From positions 1 to 61,274 of the forward strand of contig JAAXWS010000014.1 in NCBI GenBank assembly GCA_013334865.1: DNA of 61,274 nucleotides, given 5' to 3'. Source of the stretch: Chlorobiaceae bacterium. GTDB taxonomy: Bacteria; Bacteroidota; Chlorobiia; Chlorobiales; Chlorobiaceae. The position numbers and the translations under genes are program-made. Shown here piece after piece: positions 1 to 8,689 of this stretch (within the stretch, counting starts at the first letter, position 1; every line of letters starts with the position of its first letter). The notes under the pieces were generated by a model, which did not search any database, had not been told where the DNA came from, and worked only from the letters and a program-made list of their open reading frames with translations.

Positions 1-3
1 TTT

Positions 4-112
4 TACGGCGACTATTTCCCTGGTGATCACCTCTTCCCATTCCGAACAGAGTAGTTAAGCCCAGGAGAGCCGATGGTACTGCTTTATTGCGGGAGAGTAG
101 GTCGTCGCCGAG
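4..112 (+). rRNA. rrf: 5S ribosomal RNA
   Basis: The terminal helix is visible: bases 6-12 pair perfectly with 104-110. The conserved core around 32-51, which contains the CCGAACAGAG-type loop, and the helix II partners (CCTGG near 19 and CCAGG near 61) are in place. It is the last gene of an rRNA operon whose 16S and 23S genes lie upstream of the window. The exact ends are uncertain by a few bases. Confidence 0.93.
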
Positions 113-123
113 TTTTTATACAG

Positions 124-154
124 AAAAGCCCGCAGCAGTTTCGCGGGCTTTTTT
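124..154 (+). terminator. Rho-independent terminator of the rRNA operon
   Basis: A stem AAAGCCCGC (125-133) pairs with GCGGGCTTT (143-151) and is followed by a T run. It lies just after the 5S rRNA. Confidence 0.9.
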
Positions 155-299
155 GTTTTATGACCCACCGCACCCTGCTTTACGCTGTATCCTTCCTCCT
201 CGTTCACGTGAACTACACGCCCCTTTTTGCCGTTGTTCTTAGTGTCCTCCATTCGGTTGTACCTGTTCCCCCTGCAACGACTATCCTCGGAGGTGCATC

Positions 300-1457
300 A
301 TGAAACGCGAATCGACTGGTATTCCGGCTGGACTGCTCAAAGAGCATGACTCCCCCTGCATTTCAATCTTCATGCCTACAGGCAGGCGACATCCCGAAAA
401 TCTTCAGGACGCGCTCCACTTCAAGAACCTGGTGACCGAAGCCCGTGAGAAGGGGATCGCACTTGTCGGCAAGCGCGGCATCCAGTCGTTGATCGACCGG
501 TTGACGCCGATGATCGACGACCACGATTTCTGGATGCACACGCTCGACGGGGTTGCCGTATTCGTGTCCCCGGACCACTTCCAGGTCCTGCACCTGCAGG
601 AGCCGGTGGAGGCGCAGGTCAGCGTATCGGAAAAAGGAAAATTCCACATCAAGCCCCTGCTCCGTCTTTTCCAGAGTGGAGACCGGTTCCAGGTGCTTGC
701 CGTTACCAGGACCGATGTCCGGCTGTTCGAGGGCAACCGGTTCAGGCTCGAGGAAATCAGGCCGGCAGCGGGAGTCCCGAAAACACTTGTCGATGCGCTG
801 GGATTCGAGACGACTCCGCCCCATCAGACCGTTGCCTCTTTCGGCGTGGCCGGAAGCCCCGGCTCCATGCGGCATGGGCACAGTTCGCGCAGGGACGAGG
901 AGGAGCTGGATATCGAGCGCTTTTACCGGGTTGTCGACCGGGCGGTCACCGAGTGGCACTCGATGCCGTCCGGGCTGCCCCTCATCCTGGCGGCCCTTCC
1001 GGAACATCAGAGCGAGTTCCGGGCGGTGAGCCACAATCCTCACCTTCTCGAGGAGGGGCTCAGCATCGACCCTCGTCTGGCAGGAAGCGAAGAGCTGCGC
1101 TTGCTGGCATGGGAGCTGCTGGAGCCGCGATGGAGCATGAAGGTTGATGAGATGCTGGCAAAATATGAGGAGTACTATTCGAAGCAACTTGGCGACGACG
1201 ACCCGTACGTGATCGCCAAGGCGGCAGGGGCCGGACGCGTATGGACCCTGCTGCTCGACAGCGAGCGGCGATACCCGGGCTCGCTGGAGCCGGCGACCGG
1301 CAGGATCGTGCCCGCAAAGGCCGGCGACGTGTCGGCGGGCGACGTACTCGAGGATCTCGCCATGCTGGTACTCGACAACGGCGGCGAGGTGCTGGTGCTT
1401 CCTTCTGAAAAGATGCCGAGCCTGACCGGGGTGGCGGCACTTTACCGTTATGCTTGA
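300..1457 (+). CDS. Bacterial archaeo-eukaryotic release factor (baeRF)-like protein
   Basis: A 385-residue protein. Its N-terminal stretch (cysteine at about 20 followed by ISIFMPT, then QDALHFKNL near 37-45) resembles the bacterial homologues of archaeo-eukaryotic release factor eRF1/Pelota called baeRF, probably family 3 or 7. Those proteins have been proposed to act on stalled ribosomes or nascent chains, but their biochemistry is little known. GGAGG at 289-293 is well placed for the ATG at 300. No GGQ motif is seen, so peptide-release chemistry cannot be assumed. It stands alone downstream of the rRNA operon terminator and 85 bp ahead of the next gene. The family call comes from pattern memory and is moderate. 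Confidence 0.6.
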   Translation: MKRESTGIPAGLLKEHDSPCISIFMPTGRRHPENLQDALHFKNLVTEAREKGIALVGKRGIQSLIDRLTPMIDDHDFWMHTLDGVAVFVSPDHFQVLHLQEPVEAQVSVSEKGKFHIKPLLRLFQSGDRFQVLAVTRTDVRLFEGNRFRLEEIRPAAGVPKTLVDALGFETTPPHQTVASFGVAGSPGSMRHGHSSRRDEEELDIERFYRVVDRAVTEWHSMPSGLPLILAALPEHQSEFRAVSHNPHLLEEGLSIDPRLAGSEELRLLAWELLEPRWSMKVDEMLAKYEEYYSKQLGDDDPYVIAKAAGAGRVWTLLLDSERRYPGSLEPATGRIVPAKAGDVSAGDVLEDLAMLVLDNGGEVLVLPSEKMPSLTGVAALYRYA

Positions 1458-1542
1458 ACCGACCGACGGGAGCTATCCGTATTCACGCCCCATGCGCTAT
1501 ATTCAGGATTGAACCGGCCGGCGCAGGACCCAGTAGCAGGTA

Positions 1543-3567
1543 GTGCCGGACAGGCTGTCGATGTCAATCCTATCGGGCGGTATGCAAGAAAGCAGGGAGA
1601 TTTTCTGGAATGTCGGTAGCGGGGCGGTTCCCGTGATGTACCTGCTGTCGCTGGCGGCGGCGGGCGCCATGGTCCTGGGGTTCCGCAGGCTGGTCGGCGT
1701 CTGGCGTCAGGGACGCCCGCTCGACCGGTTCGACCGCCGCCGCGAGCGTTTCACCAGGTTTATCTCAGAATCCCTGACCCAGCGCAAGGTATTGCGTGTG
1801 CCTGACGGCGGCGTGTTCCACTCTGGACTGTTCTGGGGATTCTCAGCGATGTTCGCCGGCACCCTCCTGGTGATGCTCCAGGCGGACATTCTCGCCCCCC
1901 TGTTCCACGTCAACCTGCTTACGGGTCTCTTCTACCGGCTCTTTTCCCTGGTGCTCGACCTTGCCGGCATCACGGCGATCCTGGCGCTGGGCGGCCTGTT
2001 CGTCCGGCGTTTCGTCATCCGGCCGGACGGGCTTGAAACGACCCGTGAGGACGGGCTTGTCCATGCATTGCTGTTTTCCATCCTCCTGACCGGCTTCCTG
2101 ATCGAGGGAAGCCGTATGGCCGTCACTGAAGTTCGTGACAACCACGGCCTTGCTTTCTGGTCTCCGGTCGGCCTGCTTGCCGCCGGCCTGTTCGCCTCCA
2201 TGGATGACGCCACGGTCCGGTCGCTGCACCGTGGCCTCTGGTGGCTCCATCTCCTGCTCGGACTCGGTTTCGTGGTCATGATACCCCTGACCAAACTGCG
2301 CCATCTCTTTACCACGAGCGGGAACAGCTTTCTGGCACCCCTCGAGGGACAGGGCGATGTCGCCACGATAGATCTCGAGGATGAGCGCATCGAGCGGTTC
2401 GGGGCTGCGAACGCCGCAGAGCTTACCTGGAAGGACCTGTTCGACGCCGATGCCTGCACCGCCTGCAAGCGATGCCAGGAGCGCTGCCCGGCCTGGGCCA
2501 CCGGAAAGCCACTGTCGCCGATGAAGGTCGTCCGCCAGATCGGGCTGGCCGCTGCGCAGTCGCCGTCGGGCAGCATCGTCGACGACGTGACGAGGGACGC
2601 ACTATGGGCCTGCACGACCTGTGGGGCCTGCCAGGAGATCTGCCCGGCCGATATTGAGCATGTGGTCAAGATCATCGGGATGCGACGCAGCCTTACCCTC
2701 ATGGAGGGCGAGTTCGCAGGCGACGAAGTGCGCAAGGCTACCACGGCGATCGAGGTGAGCGGCAACCCCTTCGGGGTGGCCCCGGCGTCGAGGGGGAGCT
2801 GGGCTGTAGGCCTGCCGGTCAGCGTCATGGCGGAGGAGCGCAATGTGGATATCCTCTACTTCGCCGGCTGCTACGCGTCGTTCGATCCGCGGAACCGGAA
2901 GGTTGCCGAAAGCTTCGTCCGCATCTGCGCCGCTGCCGGCATCAGGGTCGGCATCCTCGGGGCCGAGGAGCGGTGCTGCGGGGAGCCGACGAGGAGGATG
3001 GGCAACGAGTACCTCTACCAGGCGAAGGCCCGCGAGAACATCGCCGCCTTCAGGAAATACGGAGTGACGCGGATCGTGACCGCCTGCCCGCACTGCTTCA
3101 CGATGCTGGGGCGTGAGTACCGCGACCTTGGCCTCGAGGTGCCGGTCGAGCACCACTCGACCTTCATCGCCGCGCTCGTTGAGCGGAACCTGCTGAAACT
3201 CGCACCGGAACCGTTCGGCTGCACCTGGCACGACTCCTGCTACCTGGGCCGCCACAACGGGATCTATTCGGAACCCCGGGGCCTGCTGAAGGCGGCGGGA
3301 GGAGCGCTCTCGGAGATGGCGCCTCACGGCCCGGACAGCTTCTGTTGCGGCGCAGGTGGAGGGCGGATCCTTGCCGAGGAGCGCACCGGCCGGAGGATCA
3401 GCGCCGAGCGGGTGAAGATGGCCAGGCAGACCGGCGCCGGGACCCTGGTCTCCGCCTGCCCGTTCTGCCTCTCTATGTTCGAGGATGGACTTGCCGCAGA
3501 TGGCCCGGTTGCCGGAATGAAGGCGCAGGATTTGGCTGAAATCGTCGCCGCAAGGATCCGCGGGTAG
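1543..3567 (+). CDS. Membrane-bound HdrDE/FadF-like FeS oxidoreductase (probable ETF:quinone oxidoreductase)
   Basis: A fusion protein with about six membrane helices in the first ~265 residues (NarI/HdrE-like). Two ferredoxin motifs follow, CTACKRCQERCP near 305 and CTTCGACQEICP near 357. Then come two CCG cysteine-rich domains: the first around CYASF...CCGEP...CPHC, the second around CYLGRHN...CCGAGGG...CPFC. This order is that of FadF / ETF:(methyl)menaquinone oxidoreductase and HdrD-type proteins, which pass electrons between electron-transfer flavoprotein and the quinone pool. EtfB and EtfA are encoded two genes downstream, which supports that role. The GTG at 1543 has no well-spaced ribosome site. 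ATGs at 1561 and 1582 are alternatives, and the latter would begin right before the REIFWN segment usual at the start of this family. Confidence 0.82.
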   Translation: MPDRLSMSILSGGMQESREIFWNVGSGAVPVMYLLSLAAAGAMVLGFRRLVGVWRQGRPLDRFDRRRERFTRFISESLTQRKVLRVPDGGVFHSGLFWGFSAMFAGTLLVMLQADILAPLFHVNLLTGLFYRLFSLVLDLAGITAILALGGLFVRRFVIRPDGLETTREDGLVHALLFSILLTGFLIEGSRMAVTEVRDNHGLAFWSPVGLLAAGLFASMDDATVRSLHRGLWWLHLLLGLGFVVMIPLTKLRHLFTTSGNSFLAPLEGQGDVATIDLEDERIERFGAANAAELTWKDLFDADACTACKRCQERCPAWATGKPLSPMKVVRQIGLAAAQSPSGSIVDDVTRDALWACTTCGACQEICPADIEHVVKIIGMRRSLTLMEGEFAGDEVRKATTAIEVSGNPFGVAPASRGSWAVGLPVSVMAEERNVDILYFAGCYASFDPRNRKVAESFVRICAAAGIRVGILGAEERCCGEPTRRMGNEYLYQAKARENIAAFRKYGVTRIVTACPHCFTMLGREYRDLGLEVPVEHHSTFIAALVERNLLKLAPEPFGCTWHDSCYLGRHNGIYSEPRGLLKAAGGALSEMAPHGPDSFCCGAGGGRILAEERTGRRISAERVKMARQTGAGTLVSACPFCLSMFEDGLAADGPVAGMKAQDLAEIVAARIRG

Positions 3568-3736
3568 TTGGCAGCATGGGTCCGGAAAACGTATCTTGTC
3601 GAATACCGTGAAGCAGTCCGCTTTCCGGAACTCCAGAGAACCTACAGGGAATGCAATGCCTTCAGGAACGGGTCCGCACAGTGCCGGCCTTGTCCCCTTG
3701 CCCCCGCATTTTCAATGATCTGAACCATCAACGCCA

Positions 3737-4909
3737 ATGCTGACTCGAAACGAATCGTACCGGCGCATCGTGCGCCTCCAGGAGCGGCTTGCCGGCCAGG
3801 GGGTGCATGCCGCCCTGCTGCTCATGCCGATCGATATCTACTATTTCACCGGCACCCGTCAGAACTCGGCGCTCCTGGTCCCCGCCCAGGGCGAGGCGAC
3901 ACTGCTGGTGCGCAAGAGCCTCTCGAGGGCGAGGGCCGAGAGCCCGCTCGGCGATATCCGCCCGTTTCCCTCCAGCAAGGAGCTGCCGGCGGTGTTCGGG
4001 GATGTGCAGGCCACCATCGGCCTGACCTTCGACGCCGTGCCGATCCAGCAGCAGGCCTACTACTCCAAGGTGCTGCCCGGCCGGAATTTTGTCGACATAT
4101 CGATGATGGTGCGGGAAATCAGGTCGGTCAAGTCCCCGGCCGAGATTGAACTGCTTCGGAAAAGTGCCTCCCTCCTTTCGTCGGTCATTGCACAGGTACC
4201 GCAGTTCCTGAAGGCAGGCATGCGCGAACTGGACCTGGCTGCCGAGATCGAGTATCGGCTTCGCAAGGCCGGTAATGAAGGTATTCTCCGGATGAGGGCA
4301 TTCAATCAGGAGATTTTTGCAGGCATGGCGGTTTCCTCCGGCGCTGCGACATACGGTTTTTTTGATGGTCCCGTGACGGGAAAAGGGCTTTCCAGTGCTT
4401 CGCCCCAGGGCGCATCGCTTGAGCCGGTGCGCGCCAATGAGCCGGTGCTGATCGATGTGCCATGCGTCCTCAACGGATATATCACCGATATGACCCGCAT
4501 TTTCGTGGTCGGATCACTCGATCCTGAATTGCAGCGTGCGTTTGACATAGCTCTCGAAATCCAGGAGGCGGTGCGGCGGGCCATGGTGCCCGGTGCGGTC
4601 TGCGAGGAGATCTACCTGCAGGCGGCGGCGATTGCCGAAAAAGCCGGTCTCGGCGGCAACTTCATGGGCATGCCCGGGGAGCAGTCACGGTTCGTCGGCC
4701 ACGGCATCGGCCTTGAGGTCGACGAGCTGCCGGTGCTCGCGCAGGGGTTCAAGATGCCGCTGCATGCCGGCCAGGTGATCGCCGTCGAGCCGAAGTTCGT
4801 GATCCCGGGCAAGGGTGCCATCGGCATCGAGAACACCTTCGTTGTCACCGAAGAGGGCGGCGAACGGCTGAGCGACTTCCCCGACGACATCGTGTTCCTG
4901 AGCGCATGA
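3737..4909 (+). CDS. M24 family metallopeptidase (Xaa-Pro aminopeptidase/dipeptidase)
   Basis: A 390-residue protein with a creatinase-like N domain and a C-terminal pita-bread metallopeptidase domain. The five expected metal ligands can be traced: two Asp in LIDVPCVLNGYITDMTR, His in FVGHGIGLEVDELPVL, Glu in VIAVEPKF and Glu in GIENTFVV. Enzymes of this family remove or split N-terminal Xaa-Pro. The gene stop overlaps the etfB start by four bases (ATGA at 4906-4909), so it is translated in one unit with etfBA although no metabolic link to ETF is known. Substrate specificity cannot be told from sequence. Confidence 0.85.
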   Translation: MLTRNESYRRIVRLQERLAGQGVHAALLLMPIDIYYFTGTRQNSALLVPAQGEATLLVRKSLSRARAESPLGDIRPFPSSKELPAVFGDVQATIGLTFDAVPIQQQAYYSKVLPGRNFVDISMMVREIRSVKSPAEIELLRKSASLLSSVIAQVPQFLKAGMRELDLAAEIEYRLRKAGNEGILRMRAFNQEIFAGMAVSSGAATYGFFDGPVTGKGLSSASPQGASLEPVRANEPVLIDVPCVLNGYITDMTRIFVVGSLDPELQRAFDIALEIQEAVRRAMVPGAVCEEIYLQAAAIAEKAGLGGNFMGMPGEQSRFVGHGIGLEVDELPVLAQGFKMPLHAGQVIAVEPKFVIPGKGAIGIENTFVVTEEGGERLSDFPDDIVFLSA

Positions 4910-5697
4910 AGATCCTCGTCTGCGTCAAGCAGGTCCCCGACATGGAGGGCCGCTTCAACCCGAACGCCGCCGGTACCTGGTTCGACGAGGCCGGACTGGC
5001 GTTCCGCATGAACGATTACGATGAGTTCGCTGTAGAGGAGGCCGTCCGGCTGAAGGAGCGGCTCGGCGGGGAGGCTGAGGTTACCGTGCTCTCCGTGGGC
5101 CCCGACCGAGTCATCGAGACGATCCGCAAGGCCATGGCCATGGGGTGCGACCGCGGGGTCCACGTCAGGGACGAAGGGGCGGCGGAGCGGGATCCCTGGC
5201 AGATCGCCTCGATGATCGCCGGATATGCCCGGTCACGGGCGTACGGCCTGGTCTTCACCGGCATGCAGTCGCTCGATCGGGGCTCGGCGCAGGTGGGGGT
5301 CCTCGTGGCGGAGCTGCTGGGCCTGTCCTGCGCGACCACCGCCGTTGGCTTCTCCTGCGACGGCGGCACGGCGACCGTGGAGCGTGAGCTCGAGGGCGGG
5401 GCGAAGGCTGTCGTCAGGCTGAAGCTCCCGGCGCTGGTCACCTGCCAGCTCGGGCTCAACAACCCGCGCTATCCGACCCTGCCCAACATCCTGAAAGCGA
5501 AAAGGAGGGAGCTGGTCATCCTCACTCCCGACGAACTCGGTATTGAGGCTCCGCTTGTCGCAACGGCAGGGTTTTCCCGCCACGAGCGAAGCGGCGCCTG
5601 CACGGTGCTCGAAGGCGAGCTCGACGGGCTTGCCGCACGGGTCATCGATCTGCTGGACGAGCGGACGGCCGTACTGCGCCGGGGAGGTGGGCGATGA
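4906..5697 (+). CDS. etfB: Electron transfer flavoprotein, beta subunit
   Basis: A 263-residue EtfB. The family signature is present near 155-195 (VERELEGGAKAVVRLKLPA followed by TCQLGLNNPRYPTLPNI), as is the N-terminal KILVCVKQVPD. EtfB binds AMP and, with EtfA, forms the soluble FAD carrier that takes electrons from acyl-CoA dehydrogenases and related flavoenzymes. It overlaps the upstream peptidase gene and the downstream etfA by four bases each, a tight translational coupling. The likely quinone-side partner is the FeS oxidoreductase at 1543. No dehydrogenase donor is encoded in the window. Confidence 0.93.
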   Translation: MKILVCVKQVPDMEGRFNPNAAGTWFDEAGLAFRMNDYDEFAVEEAVRLKERLGGEAEVTVLSVGPDRVIETIRKAMAMGCDRGVHVRDEGAAERDPWQIASMIAGYARSRAYGLVFTGMQSLDRGSAQVGVLVAELLGLSCATTAVGFSCDGGTATVERELEGGAKAVVRLKLPALVTCQLGLNNPRYPTLPNILKAKRRELVILTPDELGIEAPLVATAGFSRHERSGACTVLEGELDGLAARVIDLLDERTAVLRRGGGR

Positions 5698-6605
5698 AGA
5701 AGGCATTGCTGGTCGCGGAGTGCCGGCAGGGGAGGCTCGTCGCAGATTACGCCGAACTGCCCGGCTTCGCCCGGGCCCTCGGTTCCGAGTCATCCATGGT
5801 GCTCGTCGGCTATCCTGAAGAGTTGCCGCGGTTCGACGGAAGGCTCCATTTCGCCGATGCCCGCGAGTACGGCGAGTACAATCCAGACGTGCACAAGCGC
5901 CTGGTGCTGCGGGCCGTCGAGGCCGAACGGCCGGATTACGTGGTTTTCATGCACTCCTCGTACGGCTGGGACCTGGCGCCGAGGGTTGCGGCGGCCATGA
6001 GGGCGGCGCAGGTGTCGGAGGTTTCCGGCATCGGCGATGGCGGTTTCGTGACAGGCTGCTGCAACGGCAAGATGCGGCGGACGGTCAGGCCGCTGACACC
6101 CTGTGCCGTGCTGACCCTCCGGCAGGGGGCGTTTCACGCTGAACGCGGCGGCGAACCCCGCTGCCTTCCACTCGAAGCGGAAAAAGCGGCTTCCGTCCAA
6201 CTGCTCCGCTACGAGCCTCCGGCGGGCGGAGGGATCGACCTCTCCAGGGCGGAGGTGGTCGTCAGTGCAGGACGTGGCGTCGGGCGGCAGGAGCATATAG
6301 AACTTGTCAGGGCGCTGGCCGAAGCCCTCGGCGGCGAAGTGGGGGCCAGCCGCCCCGTGGTCGATGCCGGCTGGCTTGAGCATGGCCGCCAGATCGGCTC
6401 TACGGGCCAGACAGTGGCGCCTTCGCTCTATGTGGCGTGCGGTGTCTCGGGAGCCATCCAGCATGTCGCCGGCATGAAGGGCTCAGGCTTCGTGATCGCG
6501 ATAAATACCGACCGTGACGCACCGATCGCGGAGGTTGCCGACCTGCTGGTGGCGGCCGACCTGGAGCAGTTCCTGCCGGTACTTATCTCGAAGCTGCGCT
6601 CCTGA
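5694..6605 (+). CDS. etfA: Electron transfer flavoprotein, alpha subunit
   Basis: A 303-residue EtfA. The C-terminal FAD-binding domain carries the signature LYVACGVSGAIQHVAGMKGS and then IAINTDRDAPI, and the GRGV motif lies near 198. The N-terminal domain is shorter and more divergent than in mitochondrial-type EtfA. It starts in a four-base ATGA overlap with etfB, so the two subunits are made together. There is no sign of the extra N-terminal ferredoxin seen in some bifurcating ETFs. Confidence 0.93.
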   Translation: MKKALLVAECRQGRLVADYAELPGFARALGSESSMVLVGYPEELPRFDGRLHFADAREYGEYNPDVHKRLVLRAVEAERPDYVVFMHSSYGWDLAPRVAAAMRAAQVSEVSGIGDGGFVTGCCNGKMRRTVRPLTPCAVLTLRQGAFHAERGGEPRCLPLEAEKAASVQLLRYEPPAGGGIDLSRAEVVVSAGRGVGRQEHIELVRALAEALGGEVGASRPVVDAGWLEHGRQIGSTGQTVAPSLYVACGVSGAIQHVAGMKGSGFVIAINTDRDAPIAEVADLLVAADLEQFLPVLISKLRS

Positions 6606-6687
6606 CAGGACTGGGCGCATTTCTTCTTCACGGCGATGGATGTTATTTTGTCCGCCACGGAGATGGCAGCAACCTAAACACGGGTCA

Positions 6688-7104
6688 ATGAACCAGGATC
6701 GATACGCGTTTTCGTACGAGATGGAGGTGCGCGACTATGAGTGCGACATGCAGGGAATCGTCAACAACAGCGTCTACCAGAACTACCTCGAGCATGCGCG
6801 GCACCAGTACCTGAAGACGGTCGGCATCGATTTCAGGGAGTTCACCGAGAAGGGGATCAACCTCGTGGTGATCCGTGCCGAGCTCGACTACAAGTATCCT
6901 CTTCGGAGCGGCGACCGGTTCGCCGTATGCCTGGACATGGTGCGCGAGTCGTCCCTCAAGTTCGCCTTCCATCAGGAGATCCTCCGCCTGCCGGACCTGA
7001 AGACGGCCGTGAAGGCGAAGGTCATCGGCACGGCGCTCAACGGCCGTGGCCGTCCCGAGCTCCCCGACGAGCTGGATCGATTGATGCAGGTCCGGGAACC
7101 CTGA
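6688..7104 (+). CDS. Acyl-CoA thioesterase, 4HBT/YbgC hot-dog fold
   Basis: A 138-residue single hot-dog domain. The catalytic segment YECDMQGIVNNSVYQNYLEHAR (about residues 18-39) has the Asp and the VNN...Y...E pattern of 4-hydroxybenzoyl-CoA thioesterase/YbgC enzymes, which hydrolyse acyl-CoA or acyl-ACP thioesters. I chose the ATG at 6688 because homology begins there; the open frame further upstream overlaps etfA. It sits 82 bp after etfA on the same strand, which fits an acyl-CoA-related role for the cluster. The substrate is unknown. Confidence 0.85.
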   Translation: MNQDRYAFSYEMEVRDYECDMQGIVNNSVYQNYLEHARHQYLKTVGIDFREFTEKGINLVVIRAELDYKYPLRSGDRFAVCLDMVRESSLKFAFHQEILRLPDLKTAVKAKVIGTALNGRGRPELPDELDRLMQVREP

Positions 7105-7121
7105 CCGGCTTCTGACGCTGG

Positions 7122-7682
7122 ATGGCATATTGTTCACTTTACGATGTTGCGTATATGAAACCATTGAGAGAGGTCGCTGAATCATACATGGCGCTCGCCG
7201 ATGCGCAGCGGCGCCTGCTCGAAGGCGCTTACGAAGAGGCCGCGGCCGACTGCCGCAAAGCCATGGACTCCTCCCGGAGGATGCCACCGGAAGAGGCGTT
7301 CGACCATGCCGGGTTCGACGCATTCTGCCATGCAGGGCTCGCCGAAGCCCTCGCCCGGCTCGGGTCATACGATGAGGCACTCCTGTCTGCCGACCTGGCT
7401 CTGAAGTATTTCAACCGGCGGGGAGAGCTCAACCAGGATGAAGGGAAGCTCTGGATCATGACGGTATTCAGCAGGGCGCTCTCCCTCGACGGCCTCGGGC
7501 GCGACCGGGATGCCCTTGCCGAATACCGCAAGGCCTCCGAGATGCTCGCCGAACGCAAAGGCGAGACTCCAGGCAGGGAAACGCTGCTCGCGGAGGCCGC
7601 TGGCCGGATTGCGGAGCTGGAGCGTTCGGCCAAACCCGAAAAGCCTGCGGGCTACAAGGCTTGGTGGGAGTTCTGGTCGTGA
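7122..7682 (+). CDS. TPR-like helical repeat protein of unknown function
   Basis: A 186-residue (or 175-residue, if starting at the ATG at 7155) soluble protein made almost entirely of amphipathic helices. Segments such as LLEGAYEEAAADCRKAMD, CHAGLAEALARLGSYDEALLSADLALKYF and RALSLDGLGRDRDALAEYRKASEML match the spacing of tetratricopeptide repeats, which usually mediate protein contacts. No signal peptide or enzyme motif is seen. Its stop overlaps the GTG start of the next gene, a glycosyltransferase, suggesting co-translation. Confidence 0.6.
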   Translation: MAYCSLYDVAYMKPLREVAESYMALADAQRRLLEGAYEEAAADCRKAMDSSRRMPPEEAFDHAGFDAFCHAGLAEALARLGSYDEALLSADLALKYFNRRGELNQDEGKLWIMTVFSRALSLDGLGRDRDALAEYRKASEMLAERKGETPGRETLLAEAAGRIAELERSAKPEKPAGYKAWWEFWS

Positions 7683-8689
7683 CGGGGGCTTCCGACATCC
7701 GGAGTATCCTGGTCGTACGCCTGAGCTCCATCGGGGACGTCGTCCTGACGACTCCGGTAGTGCAGGAGCTGCGCAGGGCTTTCCCCGGCGCGCGCATCGA
7801 TTTCTGCACGAAAGCGTCCTTCGTGCCGCTGCTGGCCGGAAACCCGGCCATTTCATCGGTCTGTACTCCCGAGAGCCTCATGGGGATCGCCTACGACATT
7901 GCGGTCGACCTGCAGAACAACCGCCGCTCCCGGGCATTGCTTCGCGGCCTCGACATCGGGTCGGTCCGGCGGTACCGGAAACGGAACTGGAAAAAGCTGC
8001 TTCTGGTGCGCGTGAAGCTGAACCTGTATGGCGACGCCTACCGCTCGGTCGTGCAGCGTTACGGCGAGGCGGTCGAGGGGCTCGTCGGGACCGTTACGGC
8101 ACCGTGCGCGCTTTTTCCCTCACGTGAGGACCGGGACTTCGCGCTGGGCACGCTCAAAGGTTCCGTGCCGGTGCTTGCCGTCTGTTTCGGGGCGAACCAC
8201 TTCACCAAGCGCTACCCCGAGGAGCGTTTCGCCGCGGTGATCGAGCGTGTTGCCATGCAGACGCCCGTCCGGGTAATCCTGCTCGGCGGGAAGGAGGATA
8301 TCGCAGGAGCTGAACGGATCATGGCCCTGCTGCCGCAAGCGGTACGCAGCCGGGTCCGCTCCATGGCCGGCCTGGCCACCCTGACGCAGAGCGCGGCCCT
8401 GCTCGAACGTTCGGACCTGGTGCTCTGCAACGATACCGGCCTCATGCACATGGCTTCGGCTTTCGGCCGCAAAGTGCTTGTGCTGTTCGGTTCGTCGGTG
8501 AAGGAGTTCGGGTTCCTGCCCTGGGGTACGCCGTTCGAGCTTTTCGAGACGCCAGGCCTCGCCTGCCGGCCCTGCTCCCACATCGGCCGCGACTCCTGCC
8601 CGAAGGGCCATTTCCGCTGCATGAATGACATCACTCCCGAGCGGGTCGCCTCGCGCGTCGTTGAACTCGTCAAACAGTGCCGCCGGTGA
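7679..8689 (+). CDS. Glycosyltransferase family 9 (ADP-heptose:LPS heptosyltransferase-like)
   Basis: A 336-residue GT9 protein. The N terminus SILVVRLSSIGDVVLTTPVVQELRRAFP is the characteristic GT-B acceptor-domain start. The donor side shows AVCFGANHFTKRYPEERFAAVI and, near the end, LCNDTGLMHMASAFGRKVLVLFG. These enzymes transfer heptose (or a related sugar) from an ADP donor to lipopolysaccharide inner core at the cytoplasmic face. I chose the GTG at 7679, which overlaps the previous stop, over the upstream TTG at 7661. A CxxC-containing tail (CRPCSH...CPKGHFRC near 300-320) is common in this family. Confidence 0.85.
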   Translation: MTGASDIRSILVVRLSSIGDVVLTTPVVQELRRAFPGARIDFCTKASFVPLLAGNPAISSVCTPESLMGIAYDIAVDLQNNRRSRALLRGLDIGSVRRYRKRNWKKLLLVRVKLNLYGDAYRSVVQRYGEAVEGLVGTVTAPCALFPSREDRDFALGTLKGSVPVLAVCFGANHFTKRYPEERFAAVIERVAMQTPVRVILLGGKEDIAGAERIMALLPQAVRSRVRSMAGLATLTQSAALLERSDLVLCNDTGLMHMASAFGRKVLVLFGSSVKEFGFLPWGTPFELFETPGLACRPCSHIGRDSCPKGHFRCMNDITPERVASRVVELVKQCRR

